From: an uncultured Akkermansia sp.
Lineage (GTDB): Bacteria > Verrucomicrobiota > Verrucomicrobiia > Verrucomicrobiales > Akkermansiaceae
Assembly: GCA_947624205.1 (NCBI GenBank)
Contig: CANQJI010000023.1
Coordinates: 1 to 33,118, forward strand
DNA length: 33,118 bases
Direction of reading: 5' to 3'
The notes beneath the pieces are model-generated. The model was given only the letters and a program-made list of their open reading frames with translations. It ran no database searches and was not told the origin of the DNA. Below are positions 8,585-17,779 of the stretch, in pieces. Every line of letters begins with the position of its first letter. Position 1 is the first letter of the stretch. A program made the translations under genes and the position numbers.

Positions 8585-10842
8585 TAACCAAGTGAAACTG
8601 TTGCTCCGCCGCTGTGCCCACGCAACTCCGCCGCTGCTTGCGCCACCACGGCAGTACACTCGCTCATCGGCACAGTGATGGAGGCATCAAGTTCCGTGAC
8701 TATACAACCGGGACGATGGCTACGTAAATTCGCGTGGTAGTGCCCCCCTCGTTGCATCGCAGTGCATACCTCGCCTCCAAGACTTCCTCCCTCTGCTGAG
8801 AGGAGAAGCCGCACTCCCCACTCCCAATGACGCGATAATATCTGTGAACTCTCGCCAACAAGCGACGCCCCGACACCGGCAGATACAATCTGCTGACTCT
8901 GCTGACCTACCACTAAGGCAGCATCGCTTCCACGTTCCCGGTACCCATCCAGAAAGCCGTAACTCCATGCAACCTGCATGAGAGGACGAAACCGCACAGA
9001 TGTTTCCGGTTGTGTCGGTTCATAGATCAGTGCATAAAGGGCAGAAAAACCGCCACCCGTTGTTCTCCCCGTTGTTTTGTATTCTTCTCCGACAAAAGAC
9101 AGATCGCGTTCCATACGCGCATGTGTGATAGCTCCCTGACCTACAAAGGCATGAAGAAACTTACCTCGACGGATGCGGTAGTACGCGCTCAAGCCGTATG
9201 ATTCACAATCTGCTCGCGCAGCGTCGGCAGCATGGGCGTGCCATCTCCAACTGGTTGCACTGAGATGTACCCCAAGCTGCGCACCATTGGCGAGACCTCG
9301 TTGTACCGCCAATATTCCGCCCCATGAGGTCGCCGAATAACCCGAATCATTATTGTTTTCTGTCAGCCTCTGTGTGCCCCCGGTTCCTTGCACGATCCAG
9401 AACGATGTTCCGTCACACTCCGGTAGATCTTCCTCGCGCAGTGCCATTTGAGCAACACTCTGCAGGGCTCGCCGTAGCTCAGCCATAAAAGCCGGTTGCA
9501 ACGCAGCAAGTGAAGCCCCGGCCGCTGCGGCAGACAACCTGTCCGATTCTACCATTCTTCCCGCGCCAATGAGCCTTTCCTGTGCCTGCAACAACTTGGC
9601 ACGGTCGCTCCCCGGCGCAGAATTTTGCGGATCCACAACGGCCAACAGACTATCCAGCAATCCCGCGCCTGCGCGTCCGTTGGGAGTACTCGCAACGTCT
9701 CGATGAAAATGCGCCGTCTGTTCCGAAACGCTCTCACCCGTGAGCAGTAGTTGTCCATTTACGACTCCGATTCGCGCCGTGGTACCGAAATATTTTGCAA
9801 GCCTTTCTCGTGTAAACAGATCCAGCTCCGGAACACCCTCCGCATGCTCTGCCAGCACCAATTTCGTCACGCCTCCACCCGTAAGCGGCGATCTATCTTC
9901 TGTCCCTGAAAAACGCAAAGAGAGAACACTTCCCTTCTCCGCTTCCAGTACACCATCCCTCAGTAATCCTTTATTATCTTTCCCTTGCATCATCTCCCGT
10001 GTAAGGTAAACGCTTAACTCCAGAATTCCTCCGCGTTGTAGGATAATACCATTCGTATCTAATCGCGTATTTCTTATTTGCTCATTGTGCGCCAATTTTA
10101 CCTGTAGGGTTCCACCCTCCTGCACACTCAGCAGCGCATTTAGTCGAGTTTTACCCTCCTCCGGCACCCCAATACTCAAACGTGTCCCTTTTCCTACTGT
10201 CAGTTCATCTACCTGCACACTCCCGTTCCCCGCTTGCAAGGTGAGTTCACCTCCACCGCATATAAGAACGTTCTCCCCAATCAGCCCTCCAAACTCCGCA
10301 CTCGCACCGGGTGTCAGCTCCAAAATATCGAAATCTCGCACCTCAACTCCACGCAAATTCTTATATTCTACACTTTCCTCCAGCTGAAGCCGTCGTTCCC
10401 CGACACTCTCCTCTTGTCTTTCCTTTTGTTCCGAATCCCCCACATTGTGTCTCACTCCACCGCTGAGAATTGCACCATCTCTTTCAAACCGTACTCGGTT
10501 TCCCATTGAAACTACCACCTGCCGCGTCGAAAAAGAGGCATCTCCCGCACCGCTTGCATACACGTCCCCCTCAATCTTTCCTCCGTGCAATAAAAGGGTA
10601 ATATTCCCCTGCTGAACCTTCGCATTGCTCTGAGCCATCGAACCTCCCACGAGATCCTGCAGTACCACGCCTTCCTCAACCATAACAAGCACGTCCCCAA
10701 GCTCCACCTCTGCACCCCTTTGCCCTTCCGCGTAGCAACCACCAATGACAAACTCGCGATATATTCCCCCGTAAAGTAGCAGGATGGCATCAGCTGCGCC
10801 GCCAATAGAAACTCCCCCGAGTGCCGCACTGCCGCCCACCAC
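8569..10842 (-). CDS. Autotransporter C-terminal segment with beta-barrel domain
   Basis: This 757-residue open stretch is the downstream part of the broken autotransporter; the GTG used to bound it is probably not a true start. Residues 1-200 continue the Gly-rich passenger repeats. About 200-470 is the passenger end and linker. About 481-757 is the barrel, with alternating amphipathic strands (FWIVQGTGGTQRL, YSATSWGGILAVQRGL, LSAYYRIRRGKFLHAFVGQG) and the terminal VSLGYQLNF, whose final aromatic residue is the BAM-recognised beta-signal. The barrel inserts in the outer membrane and presents the passenger. It ends tail-to-tail with the HAD gene, overlapping by 16 nt. Confidence 0.82.
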   Translation of the reverse strand: MVGGSAALGGVSIGGAADAILLLYGGIYREFVIGGCYAEGQRGAEVELGDVLVMVEEGVVLQDLVGGSMAQSNAKVQQGNITLLLHGGKIEGDVYASGAGDASFSTRQVVVSMGNRVRFERDGAILSGGVRHNVGDSEQKERQEESVGERRLQLEESVEYKNLRGVEVRDFDILELTPGASAEFGGLIGENVLICGGGELTLQAGNGSVQVDELTVGKGTRLSIGVPEEGKTRLNALLSVQEGGTLQVKLAHNEQIRNTRLDTNGIILQRGGILELSVYLTREMMQGKDNKGLLRDGVLEAEKGSVLSLRFSGTEDRSPLTGGGVTKLVLAEHAEGVPELDLFTRERLAKYFGTTARIGVVNGQLLLTGESVSEQTAHFHRDVASTPNGRAGAGLLDSLLAVVDPQNSAPGSDRAKLLQAQERLIGAGRMVESDRLSAAAAGASLAALQPAFMAELRRALQSVAQMALREEDLPECDGTSFWIVQGTGGTQRLTENNNDSGYSATSWGGILAVQRGLANGAQLGVHLSATSWRWHAHAADAARADCESYGLSAYYRIRRGKFLHAFVGQGAITHARMERDLSFVGEEYKTTGRTTGGGFSALYALIYEPTQPETSVRFRPLMQVAWSYGFLDGYRERGSDAALVVGQQSQQIVSAGVGASLVGESSQILSRHWEWGVRLLLSAEGGSLGGEVCTAMQRGGHYHANLRSHRPGCIVTELDASITVPMSECTAVVAQAAAELRGHSGGATVSLGYQLNF

Positions 10843-10856
10843 CTTGCCCTCAAAAT

Positions 10857-10863
10857 CCCCCCC
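10857..10863 (-). other. G7 tract at second frame break of autotransporter
   Basis: Seven C on the plus strand (seven G in the coding strand). Eight G would restore the frame from QIEGG into DFEGKVVGGSAALGG. It is a plausible slippage site or sequencing-error site. Confidence 0.7.
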
Positions 10864-11074
10864 TCAATCTGCATCATTGTACGCCCGCTTACTGCGATTT
10901 CCTGCCCTTTCTCGGAGTATGAACCTCCGATAAGCATTCCGCTGAAGTTCACACATTCATCCGCATGCACCATGATCTGCGTTCTTCCTTTCAGATTTGC
11001 CGCGGTGTCGACAGCAGCAGCATAGTCCCCTCCCACGACTTCTGCTGCAAATTCACCACGTTGCCCTTTGAGTT

Positions 11075-13261
11075 CTAGCACCACAAGAGTCGTCCCCCAA
11101 ATTTTCCGTTTCCTCTGTTCTCATAAAAATTGCCGCCGGAAACAATGGTATCCCCACCGAGCAAAGCATAAATAAAGCAGTGGGTCTTCCCCACAAACAA
11201 TGAATCTCCACCGCTGCACACTGAACCACCGCAGAACATATCTCTTAGCGTCACACCATCATAGATAGACAAGTAACTCTCCCCCTCAAATCGCGCATTT
11301 CCTTGCGACGAATCATTTCCTCCTGCCGCGCGACAAACTGATCCACCACGCAGTAAGAGATGCGTTTGACCGCGATATATTCCGTGACAGGAATTTCCTC
11401 CCACCAACCGGGAGAAATACCCCTCCGCCGCATCAATCCACGAATCATAAGCCTTATCCGAATCCATCTCATTCCTGAGCACACACCCGCCGTATACTTC
11501 CACTCCTTCTTCGGTCGCTGTTCCTCGGAATCGAGCACACGTGCTGGCACCATCTTCGCTGCAGCACGGCAAGGAAGTCTCTCGCATCGCTAATACCTCA
11601 CCGTCCGTCAGCAGAATTTCCGGCAGTTTATTTCCCGGTTGACGCAGTAGTGTACGTTCACCCCAGTTGGGATCCCAATCGGCCGTCCGCAATATTGGAT
11701 TCGCGTAAAGCCAAATCCCTCCATCATGCACCTCCAACCGGTAATCAGTCAATCCACTCACGACGAGATTCCTCTCCAGATCCTCTCCTATCCCAAGCTC
11801 TACTCCACGCTGCAACTGCCACTCGTTGAAATCATGACTATTTACCAGCAGTCGTACCGTAGGATCAGCCAGATGTCTCCCGGAAATCAATGCATCTTGG
11901 ACTTGCACAAAAGCATCACCCTCTCCGTACCACAACAAAGTCCCGTCTTCTAACACTAACTCTCCCAACTCCAATGTCCCGCTGTATCTCATCCATAATT
12001 CACCGCTCACTTGAAGATATCCCATGCGTATCGCACCTTCGCCACCTTTGACAAAAGAATTGGTCACGACATGACCACATACCGTGGCGTCGTGTCCTTC
12101 CCCTTGCGACACCCTGCAAAGCCGCACCAGTCGTGCACTAATTTCCCCACTGTAGTCTCTTAGTTCACCGATCGTGATTTGCCCATCAGGTGCCGTCAGT
12201 TTCCCATTTCCGCATAATACATCTGATTGGAACTTCCCACCCTGCACATCCAGATGCCCTCCCTCCTCCATCCAAAGTTCGGAAAGGCTACACGCCCCTC
12301 CCCACAACTCCAAAATCCCGCTTCCGGATACACATAACACACCGCTTTCTTGGTAAGTTGCTCCCTCATCCACATTTCCCTCTAAAACCAGACGTCCTTC
12401 CCTCACCACCAACTTATTTAATCCTTTCCATCGTCCCCCAACCACCCACAGCGTTCCGGCTCCTCGCTTCTCCAACGTATACCCTGCCGCATCGAGATTT
12501 CCCTCAATTTTTCCTTCTTCTCCCTCCCCATATACCTGCACACTTAAATCATCCTCTAAAGTCAAATTTCCGCGCAATACCGCGGTAGTCTCTCCTTGAC
12601 CTTCAAACCGCAAAGCACCACTTCCTCCTTTATCCTGTTCCCGTATCCATCCGCTGCCCGACGCATGCACATCTCCCTCGTACAACGAGCCTGCACGTAG
12701 ATAAAATTGACCCTCTTCCGCCACTCGCAACAGCGAAAAATTTGATACCCCGGTCGCTCGACTCCCACGATAGTGCACGCGACCACTACGCAGTTCCAAC
12801 ACTCCTCCGTACGGCCCCGGCAGAGATGCTTCCAAATCCAGGTCAAACATTCCAAAATCCAGAACTAACATCCCATGCTCCCCTGTCACAATCGTCCAGT
12901 GATACCCTCTCCAAGGCGCCGTAAAAACCAGTGTTCCTTCCAACTTTAGTTCCTTCAGCACCAGATCCCCGGCATACGGTATCAGAGTCACTCTTGCTCC
13001 CTCTGCTATTCTCAATCTCCCGCATTCAATTTCATCCATCACCGCAACGTAGCTCTCACCTGTGAATAACACATCATCCCCTTGCTGAAAAATGTCCCCC
13101 CGTTCATTCAACTCAGCCCCCTCCACCCACGCCAACCTCGACTTCTCTACCTCCTTCTCTGCACCAGCACACAACATTTCCCCCATAAGTACGACTATTC
13201 CTGCCGTCCAAAGCCATATTCGCACGCTTTTCAGACTTTTCTGTGTCTCGCACTGTCCCAT
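11075..13261 (-). CDS. Autotransporter passenger, N-terminal open segment
   Basis: This 728-residue open stretch is the upstream part of the broken autotransporter. It starts with an extended signal peptide (residues 1 to about 34) and continues as short beta-strand repeats rich in Gly, Val and Leu (LVLEGNVDEG, GTLELGELVLEDGTLLWYGEG) typical of a beta-helix passenger. Cys residues are unusually frequent in its last third (SLPCCSEDGASTC, GGSVC). As sequenced, it ends about 9 residues after the first G-run with an out-of-frame stop, so the product would lack a barrel and could not be displayed. Confidence 0.75.
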   Translation of the reverse strand: MGQCETQKSLKSVRIWLWTAGIVVLMGEMLCAGAEKEVEKSRLAWVEGAELNERGDIFQQGDDVLFTGESYVAVMDEIECGRLRIAEGARVTLIPYAGDLVLKELKLEGTLVFTAPWRGYHWTIVTGEHGMLVLDFGMFDLDLEASLPGPYGGVLELRSGRVHYRGSRATGVSNFSLLRVAEEGQFYLRAGSLYEGDVHASGSGWIREQDKGGSGALRFEGQGETTAVLRGNLTLEDDLSVQVYGEGEEGKIEGNLDAAGYTLEKRGAGTLWVVGGRWKGLNKLVVREGRLVLEGNVDEGATYQESGVLCVSGSGILELWGGACSLSELWMEEGGHLDVQGGKFQSDVLCGNGKLTAPDGQITIGELRDYSGEISARLVRLCRVSQGEGHDATVCGHVVTNSFVKGGEGAIRMGYLQVSGELWMRYSGTLELGELVLEDGTLLWYGEGDAFVQVQDALISGRHLADPTVRLLVNSHDFNEWQLQRGVELGIGEDLERNLVVSGLTDYRLEVHDGGIWLYANPILRTADWDPNWGERTLLRQPGNKLPEILLTDGEVLAMRETSLPCCSEDGASTCARFRGTATEEGVEVYGGCVLRNEMDSDKAYDSWIDAAEGYFSRLVGGNSCHGIYRGQTHLLLRGGSVCRAAGGNDSSQGNARFEGESYLSIYDGVTLRDMFCGGSVCSGGDSLFVGKTHCFIYALLGGDTIVSGGNFYENRGNGKFGGRLLWC
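11094..11098 (-). other. G5 tract at first frame break of autotransporter
   Basis: Five C on the plus strand. Six G in the coding strand would join KFGG to TTLVVLELKG and keep the passenger open. Confidence 0.65.
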
Positions 13262-13375
13262 ATCGTCTCAGATGTTTCTCTGTTTGCGGCGTCATACAAA
13301 CTATCTCCATCCTTTTCGTTGGGACACCATGATCATCCCCCATGCATAATATCTGTTCAGTTTTATTCATAATTC

Positions 13376-13404
13376 ATTGTATATCTTCAATTTACAATAC
13401 CCAA
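13376..13404 (-). promoter_or_regulatory. Promoter candidate for the autotransporter
   Basis: On the minus strand, -10 TACAAT (5/6) lies 17 nt after TTGGGT (3/6), in an AT-rich stretch. The leader to the start codon would be about 110 nt. Confidence 0.35.
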
Positions 13405-13450
13405 CCAACAAATTCCCTCCTTGTTTTTCAACGAAATTCAAAAAAAAGTC

Positions 13451-13479
13451 TTGCATCCACACTTCTGTCTCTGTATAAT
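13451..13479 (+). promoter_or_regulatory. Promoter of tRNA-Gly
   Basis: -35 TTGCAT (4/6), a 17-nt spacer and a perfect -10 TATAAT. The expected start is about 8 nt before the mature tRNA 5' end. Confidence 0.8.
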
Positions 13480-13493
13480 GCTGCCCGCATCCT

Positions 13494-13565
13494 GCGGATG
13501 TAGCTCAGTGGTAGAGCGCAACCTTGCCAAGGTTGATGTCGTGGGTTCGAATCCCATCATCCGCT
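13494..13565 (+). tRNA. tRNA-Gly (anticodon GCC)
   Basis: The 72-nt cloverleaf folds cleanly. Acceptor GCGGATG pairs with CATCCGC; D-arm GCTC/GAGC; anticodon stem CAACC/GGTTG with loop TTGCCAA (anticodon GCC); T-arm GTGGG/CCCAT with TTCGAAT loop; discriminator T. CCA is not encoded and must be added after transcription. It reads GGC and GGU glycine codons. It sits alone between its own promoter and a terminator. Confidence 0.97.
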
Positions 13566-13571
13566 TGTTTT

Positions 13572-13600
13572 CGGCTATGTTCAATGAGCATAGCCGTTTT
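13572..13600 (+). terminator. Rho-independent terminator after tRNA-Gly
   Basis: The 8-nt arm CGGCTATG pairs perfectly with CATAGCCG around a 9-nt loop, followed by TTTT. It begins 6 nt past the tRNA 3' end. Confidence 0.86.
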
Positions 13601-13698
13601 ACTTGGGAGTGCCTCAGAAGCATTATTAAATTAAAGGAAAGGCTCTCTTCTTTCTGCTGGAAAACGGTGCGTGTGTGTGGTAGAATGACCACGTTCTC

Positions 13699-14280
13699 AT
13701 GGGAAAGAATCTTTTTTCACGTACTCTCGTCCTTGTTGGCATTCTGCTGATGATCTGCTCCTGCCAGCAGAACCCCTACCCTATCTTTTTCTTGTCAGAA
13801 GCGGATAGTGCTGAGGGAACTAGTGCAAAATTCATCCTCATGTACAGCGGACATCCCTATACGCGCATGCCTCTCGTCACACATGAGAATATTGAATCCT
13901 ACCATTCATTCATGAGTATGCAGGATGGTAGCTACGGTGCTGTTTTCACTCTGAAGAAAGAGTGGAGAAACCGCCTCTACCAGATGACACAAAATCGTCA
14001 GGGAACACTCATCCTCCCCGTGGTGAACAGCCTGGCCTTCCAACCCCTGCGCATCGACGGTCCGATCACCGACGGCAAGCTCGTGATTTGGAACGGATTA
14101 AATGGCTATGATCTGAAGCAAATTGCACGCGACATCCAACCTGAAAATCCAGAAATGGAAAAGAAACGCTTCTTGAAAAAGAATCCACGTCCCCTCCCGA
14201 AAATCACGCCCAAGACAAAAAATGAGCGCAAGGATCACACGGGACGTACGATTGGCGAAATCTTCCCGAGCGGTTCGTAA
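13699..14280 (+). CDS. Putative lipoprotein with SecD-P1-like domain
   Basis: The 193-residue product has a short basic start, a hydrophobic segment and a lipobox-like ICSC followed by QQN at about residues 19-22, so it is probably lipid-anchored. The middle (AVFTLKKEWRNRLYQMTQNRQGTLILPVVNSLAFQPLRIDGPITDGKLVI... ends with LKQIARDI) follows the pattern of the SecD/SecDF P1 head subdomain: a β-helix-helix unit, then a strand, then P-I-T-x-G and L-x-x-x-A. That likeness is my inference from pattern only. The C-terminus is a basic, proline-rich tail. Its TAA stop shares one base with the ATG of the M23 peptidase gene. It may be an envelope factor working with that peptidase; no firm function is known to me. 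Confidence 0.72.
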   Translation: MGKNLFSRTLVLVGILLMICSCQQNPYPIFFLSEADSAEGTSAKFILMYSGHPYTRMPLVTHENIESYHSFMSMQDGSYGAVFTLKKEWRNRLYQMTQNRQGTLILPVVNSLAFQPLRIDGPITDGKLVIWNGLNGYDLKQIARDIQPENPEMEKKRFLKKNPRPLPKITPKTKNERKDHTGRTIGEIFPSGS

Positions 14281-15365
14281 TGAAAGAAAAGATTTTCAGC
14301 GTGTGTCGACTACTACTCTTCGGCTTTTTGTTGGGCAGCGGAATAGTTGCGAGCGAAGTGCCACCGGGCGATCTGGTGTACCGCTTCCCCACGAAGAACC
14401 ATGCTCTGCTGGATAACCGAGGGGAGGCCTTCTATATGTACTGTGACCGCACATTTGAAGGCAAGACAAGTACCCCGTGGCAAGCGGGAGGTTATGGTAT
14501 GGTGCGCAATCCTTTCCGCGCAAGTAATGGAGAAATCATGTATAGAAAAATGCACGAGGGAATCGACATCAAACCCATGCAACGCGATGCACAGGGAGAA
14601 CCCATCGATCTCGTGTACCCCATCGCCCCCGGCAAGGTTGCCTATACATGCACCTCCCCCCAATTGAGCAATTACGGTCGCTACGTCGTTGTAAGCCATA
14701 GTGTTCCGGAGGGGACCATTTACAGTCTCTACGCTCACCTGGCACGCGTGGACTGCGTGGTAGGACAAGTGGTTGGCACAGCCAATGCATTGGGCAAGAT
14801 GGGGCACAGCGGAGCTGGCATCAATAAACGACGCTCTCATGTACACTTGGAGATCTGCCTGATGATTCATTCCTGCTACGATCAATTTTCGCCACCAACC
14901 AACAAACATGGGATTTTTAATGGGATGAACCTCGCAGGAATTGATCCGGCGCCGATCCTACGAGCCTGCGGTAATGGATCACCTCTGTCGCTCAGCAAGC
15001 ACTGGAACACCCTGAAAGAGCATTACCGCGTTCGTGTACCGATTCATGGTCAGACTCCGGATTTCTTGCGGCGACATCCCTTTCTCTACAAGGGTGACAA
15101 GAAGGTTCCCCTACCGGACACGGTGGACGTAGCTTTCACGGCGGAGGGTGTTCCGATGGCTGTTTACCCCACTGCAGAGAAGGTAACTCAACCAGCAGTT
15201 ATATCCTGTATCTCTCTGCCAACCTCTCAACAGAACGCCACATCCAATCGCGTCAAGAATGGAAGCCACGACGCGGCGCTCACCGTTCAAGGTCTCCGAT
15301 ACATCCATAATTTTTTCTGGCAAAAACCTGACGGTTCCGTCTCTGCTCCAGCGATCACTCCATGA
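14280..15365 (+). CDS. Secreted M23 (lysostaphin-type) metallopeptidase
   Basis: The 361-residue product has a signal peptide (hydrophobic residues about 9-24, VAS cleavage region). The M23 zinc site is complete: HEGID (His92, Asp96), YAHL (His153) and HVHLE (His187, His189). Family members cut peptide crosslinks in peptidoglycan, or are regulatory LytM factors; an intact ligand set favours an active enzyme. The domain covers about residues 85-200. The ~160-residue C-terminal part has no recognised fold and may bind a substrate or partner. It overlaps the preceding lipoprotein gene by one base and the following gene by ATGA, so the three genes should be translated as a coupled operon in the cell envelope. 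Confidence 0.88.
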   Translation: MKEKIFSVCRLLLFGFLLGSGIVASEVPPGDLVYRFPTKNHALLDNRGEAFYMYCDRTFEGKTSTPWQAGGYGMVRNPFRASNGEIMYRKMHEGIDIKPMQRDAQGEPIDLVYPIAPGKVAYTCTSPQLSNYGRYVVVSHSVPEGTIYSLYAHLARVDCVVGQVVGTANALGKMGHSGAGINKRRSHVHLEICLMIHSCYDQFSPPTNKHGIFNGMNLAGIDPAPILRACGNGSPLSLSKHWNTLKEHYRVRVPIHGQTPDFLRRHPFLYKGDKKVPLPDTVDVAFTAEGVPMAVYPTAEKVTQPAVISCISLPTSQQNATSNRVKNGSHDAALTVQGLRYIHNFFWQKPDGSVSAPAITP

Positions 15366-17701
15366 GAGACACCACGAAAATCTACCTTTCTTTCCGGATC
15401 ATCGGCGTATTTCTATGCACAATCTGTGTAATGTGTCTCACGAGTGCAGCGGATGAAAACATGGAAAGTCGATCTGTTGCAGAAGGAGCAACCGGTGAGT
15501 ACGAAGAAACGATCTTTCAACGAGGGAGACAGCTTCTCCTGGAACGTCGCCTTGCTGAAGCTGCACGAGAATTGCGCCGTGTCCCCACGTCGCATAAACG
15601 CTTTCCTCAGGCTCTCCTGGGCATCCTCTACTGCGCCCAGTATTGTCCTGATTCTGATCTGCCGGAACTAGCTGCATACACTTCTAAACTCCCTCGAAGC
15701 TACCACCCGGCCAAAATCGCCGTATACCACGAACAGCTTCGCCCCATCAGTGTGATGCTCGATAGTATGCAACGCTGCCGTGAAGGTAATTTCGCTGAAT
15801 CACAGGAGCTCATGCGCATGCTGGAAAATGATACTTCGTTAAGCACCGACATGCGCCAACGTGTACGGCTAGAAATCGCCGAATTGTTTTACACACAGGA
15901 TGCAATGTCCCCCCCTTTATCCGATTCCTCCCCGGAAACTGAAGAAGATCCCCAGGGATTAGCCGAAGAAACTCTCCTTCAATTCATCACCGCCAATCCG
16001 GAATCCAATCTCCTCGAAGCGGCATTTCTCCGTCTCAAACGCCATCATGCGCTGGAAAATAGCACTTATGTCCTGAGCAAGCTCCAAGAATGGTCACAAG
16101 ATACGACACATCCCCGCCGAGCAGGTCTGGCTTTTCTTTCCCTACTTTACTGCTCGCAGTTACGCGGTGAGGACACAGCGGCCCTGGCGAACCGCGCAGC
16201 CACATCATTACCCGCAGAACCCTCCACTCGCACCATTCTCCGAGAACACATCGGTTCGCTCCAGAAACATGGATTGACCAAAGCTGCTGAACCTTACCTC
16301 TCCCTGCTGGAAAGCCTGAGGAAAGCAGAACTTTCAGATTCTCGCACTCTCTTCTTGCGCGCTCACAGCTCCCAGGAAATACCTCAGGCGGCTGCAGATC
16401 TATTCCTGCGCTGTGCCCAGCAGAGTGAGCCGGGAGAACTCAGAACGTCCGCTTTCGTGAATGCCCTGATATGTGCGATGCGTGCGAGGGATCGCGACAC
16501 GGCAGAGAATCTGCTGAAAAGGCAGGAGAGTATCAATACAAAACGCGCCCTCCTTCTGGCCCATGCACAGCTGCTTCCGCCAGAAGAGCAGGATGAGCAA
16601 GCCTTGAAAGAGCTCCGCGAGGTGATGAAAATGGAGCCGACTGATCAACAGAGAATCGATGTTCTCCTTGAGCAAAACAATCGACGGTTGCAGAGGCATC
16701 CAAAAAGGACTCTCCAAGAATTGCTAAGCTATGACGCTGCCCGACGAACAAAATGGACCGACGAACAGGAGCTTTACTACGCGAGTATGGTCGAAAAAGC
16801 GGCAAGATTGGCATACCCGGAGAACAATGAACTGGCTCATCGCCTCCTGTGTTCGTTGATTGCCAATACTTCCTCTCTACCTCGACGAGAAATCCTTACA
16901 TTGCACGCGGCCGGACGCCTCTCTGATGCTGGGCAACACGCGGCAGCACGCGATCTTCTTTTGGAATTGGCAAGCATGCAACCCCTCGGCGAAAACAAGG
17001 TAACATCTCTCCTGTACGCAGGAAGGGAATGCGAGCGCTGCGGAACCCTTCCGGCTCTCAAGCACGCCCTATTACTCTACGCGGACATACAACACCGCGA
17101 GACGCAATTAAGTCCCCTGGCGGGGATTTTGAGAGCAGCAGTGCTCACACGCATCAATCGAACTAAGGAAGCCCTCAACCTACTCTCATCCCTCGACGTA
17201 AAATCCACGACCCCAGCCCTGCAAGCTCGCTACAACACGGTGCTGGCAGATACGCTCGCCTACTCCGACTCTCCGAAGCGCATAGAGCAAGCGATCGACG
17301 TATGCAACCGTACTTTGGAAAACCCGGAAACCCCTCTTGTCTGGCGCATGCGTACTCATCTTCAACGAGGCATCCTCAACACTCGCCTCCATCGTGAAAA
17401 CGAAGCGCTGCTGGATTATCGAGCCGTTCTACAGGGAATGCCTACCGACGCAATAACCATCAAATCCGGCGGAAGTTCAATGTACTATGATGCAGCTGCC
17501 GGAGCTGTGTACCGACTTGTTCAACAGCAGCGATTTGTGGAAGCAGCCAATCTGGCAGAAAGCGCCGCCGCCTGGCCAGGAACAACAGAGCGTCCCTTGC
17601 CGGCTGATGCCAAGCGCGCTAAACGTTTCGCTCAATGGGCACACGCAATACGACAGGTCTCTTTTCAGCCCAACGTCTCACTGCACGGCAAACGCATTTG
17701 A
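15362..17701 (+). CDS. Secreted helical-repeat (TPR-like) protein
   Basis: The 779-residue product has a hydrophobic N-terminal segment (about residues 10-30, IIGVFLCTICVMCLTSAA) suited to a signal peptide or anchor. The remainder is almost entirely amphipathic helices with degenerate tetratricopeptide spacing (LLLERRLAEAARELRRVP, ALLHAAGRLSDAGQHAAARDLLLELA-type units, RGILNTRLHRENEALLDYRAVLQG). No catalytic motif is visible. Such solenoids usually bind proteins; here it is the third gene of the lipoprotein-M23 operon, so a scaffolding role in cell-wall or outer-membrane assembly is an inference. The ATG overlaps the upstream stop as ATGA. The last codons and the TGA stop lie inside a repeat module (17682-17779) also found at the ends of aroB and thiD. 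Confidence 0.78.
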   Translation: MRDTTKIYLSFRIIGVFLCTICVMCLTSAADENMESRSVAEGATGEYEETIFQRGRQLLLERRLAEAARELRRVPTSHKRFPQALLGILYCAQYCPDSDLPELAAYTSKLPRSYHPAKIAVYHEQLRPISVMLDSMQRCREGNFAESQELMRMLENDTSLSTDMRQRVRLEIAELFYTQDAMSPPLSDSSPETEEDPQGLAEETLLQFITANPESNLLEAAFLRLKRHHALENSTYVLSKLQEWSQDTTHPRRAGLAFLSLLYCSQLRGEDTAALANRAATSLPAEPSTRTILREHIGSLQKHGLTKAAEPYLSLLESLRKAELSDSRTLFLRAHSSQEIPQAAADLFLRCAQQSEPGELRTSAFVNALICAMRARDRDTAENLLKRQESINTKRALLLAHAQLLPPEEQDEQALKELREVMKMEPTDQQRIDVLLEQNNRRLQRHPKRTLQELLSYDAARRTKWTDEQELYYASMVEKAARLAYPENNELAHRLLCSLIANTSSLPRREILTLHAAGRLSDAGQHAAARDLLLELASMQPLGENKVTSLLYAGRECERCGTLPALKHALLLYADIQHRETQLSPLAGILRAAVLTRINRTKEALNLLSSLDVKSTTPALQARYNTVLADTLAYSDSPKRIEQAIDVCNRTLENPETPLVWRMRTHLQRGILNTRLHRENEALLDYRAVLQGMPTDAITIKSGGSSMYYDAAAGAVYRLVQQQRFVEAANLAESAAAWPGTTERPLPADAKRAKRFAQWAHAIRQVSFQPNVSLHGKRI

Positions 17702-17779
17702 GAAGAGATTAATCAACAGAGAAAATGCCTTTATTGACTGATATTATCGTCTATACGCATCAAAAATCATGACGACAGG
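17682..17779 (+). repeat. Gene-end repeat module, copy A
   Basis: About 98 nt, nearly identical to 26064-26163 (a 2-nt gap and a handful of substitutions). It includes TCAACAGAGAAAATGCC and ATATTATCGTCTATACGCAT and ends GACGACAGG. It starts within the last seven codons of the helical-repeat gene and supplies that gene's TGA stop. Confidence 0.88.

Larger units (their letters stand above)
8569..13261 (-). pseudogene. Large autotransporter, reading frame broken by two single-G shortfalls
   Basis: Read across two frame changes, this is one gene of about 1,560 codons. It has an N-terminal signal region (hydrophobic WLWTAGIVVLMGEMLCAGA), a long Gly-rich beta-helix-like passenger and a C-terminal autotransporter beta-barrel ending in Phe. 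Frame 1 runs from 13261 to a run of five G (plus-strand C 11094-11098). Adding one G would join FGG to TTLVVLELKGQRGEF in frame 2. Frame 2 runs to a run of seven G (10857-10863). Adding one G would give IEGGDFEGKVVGGSAALGG and enter frame 3, which continues to the end. Passenger repeats of the form GGxx-GxxxxxVxV continue across both joins. The cause may be phase variation, true decay or assembly error. Autotransporters export the passenger to the cell surface, often as adhesins. Confidence 0.82.
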
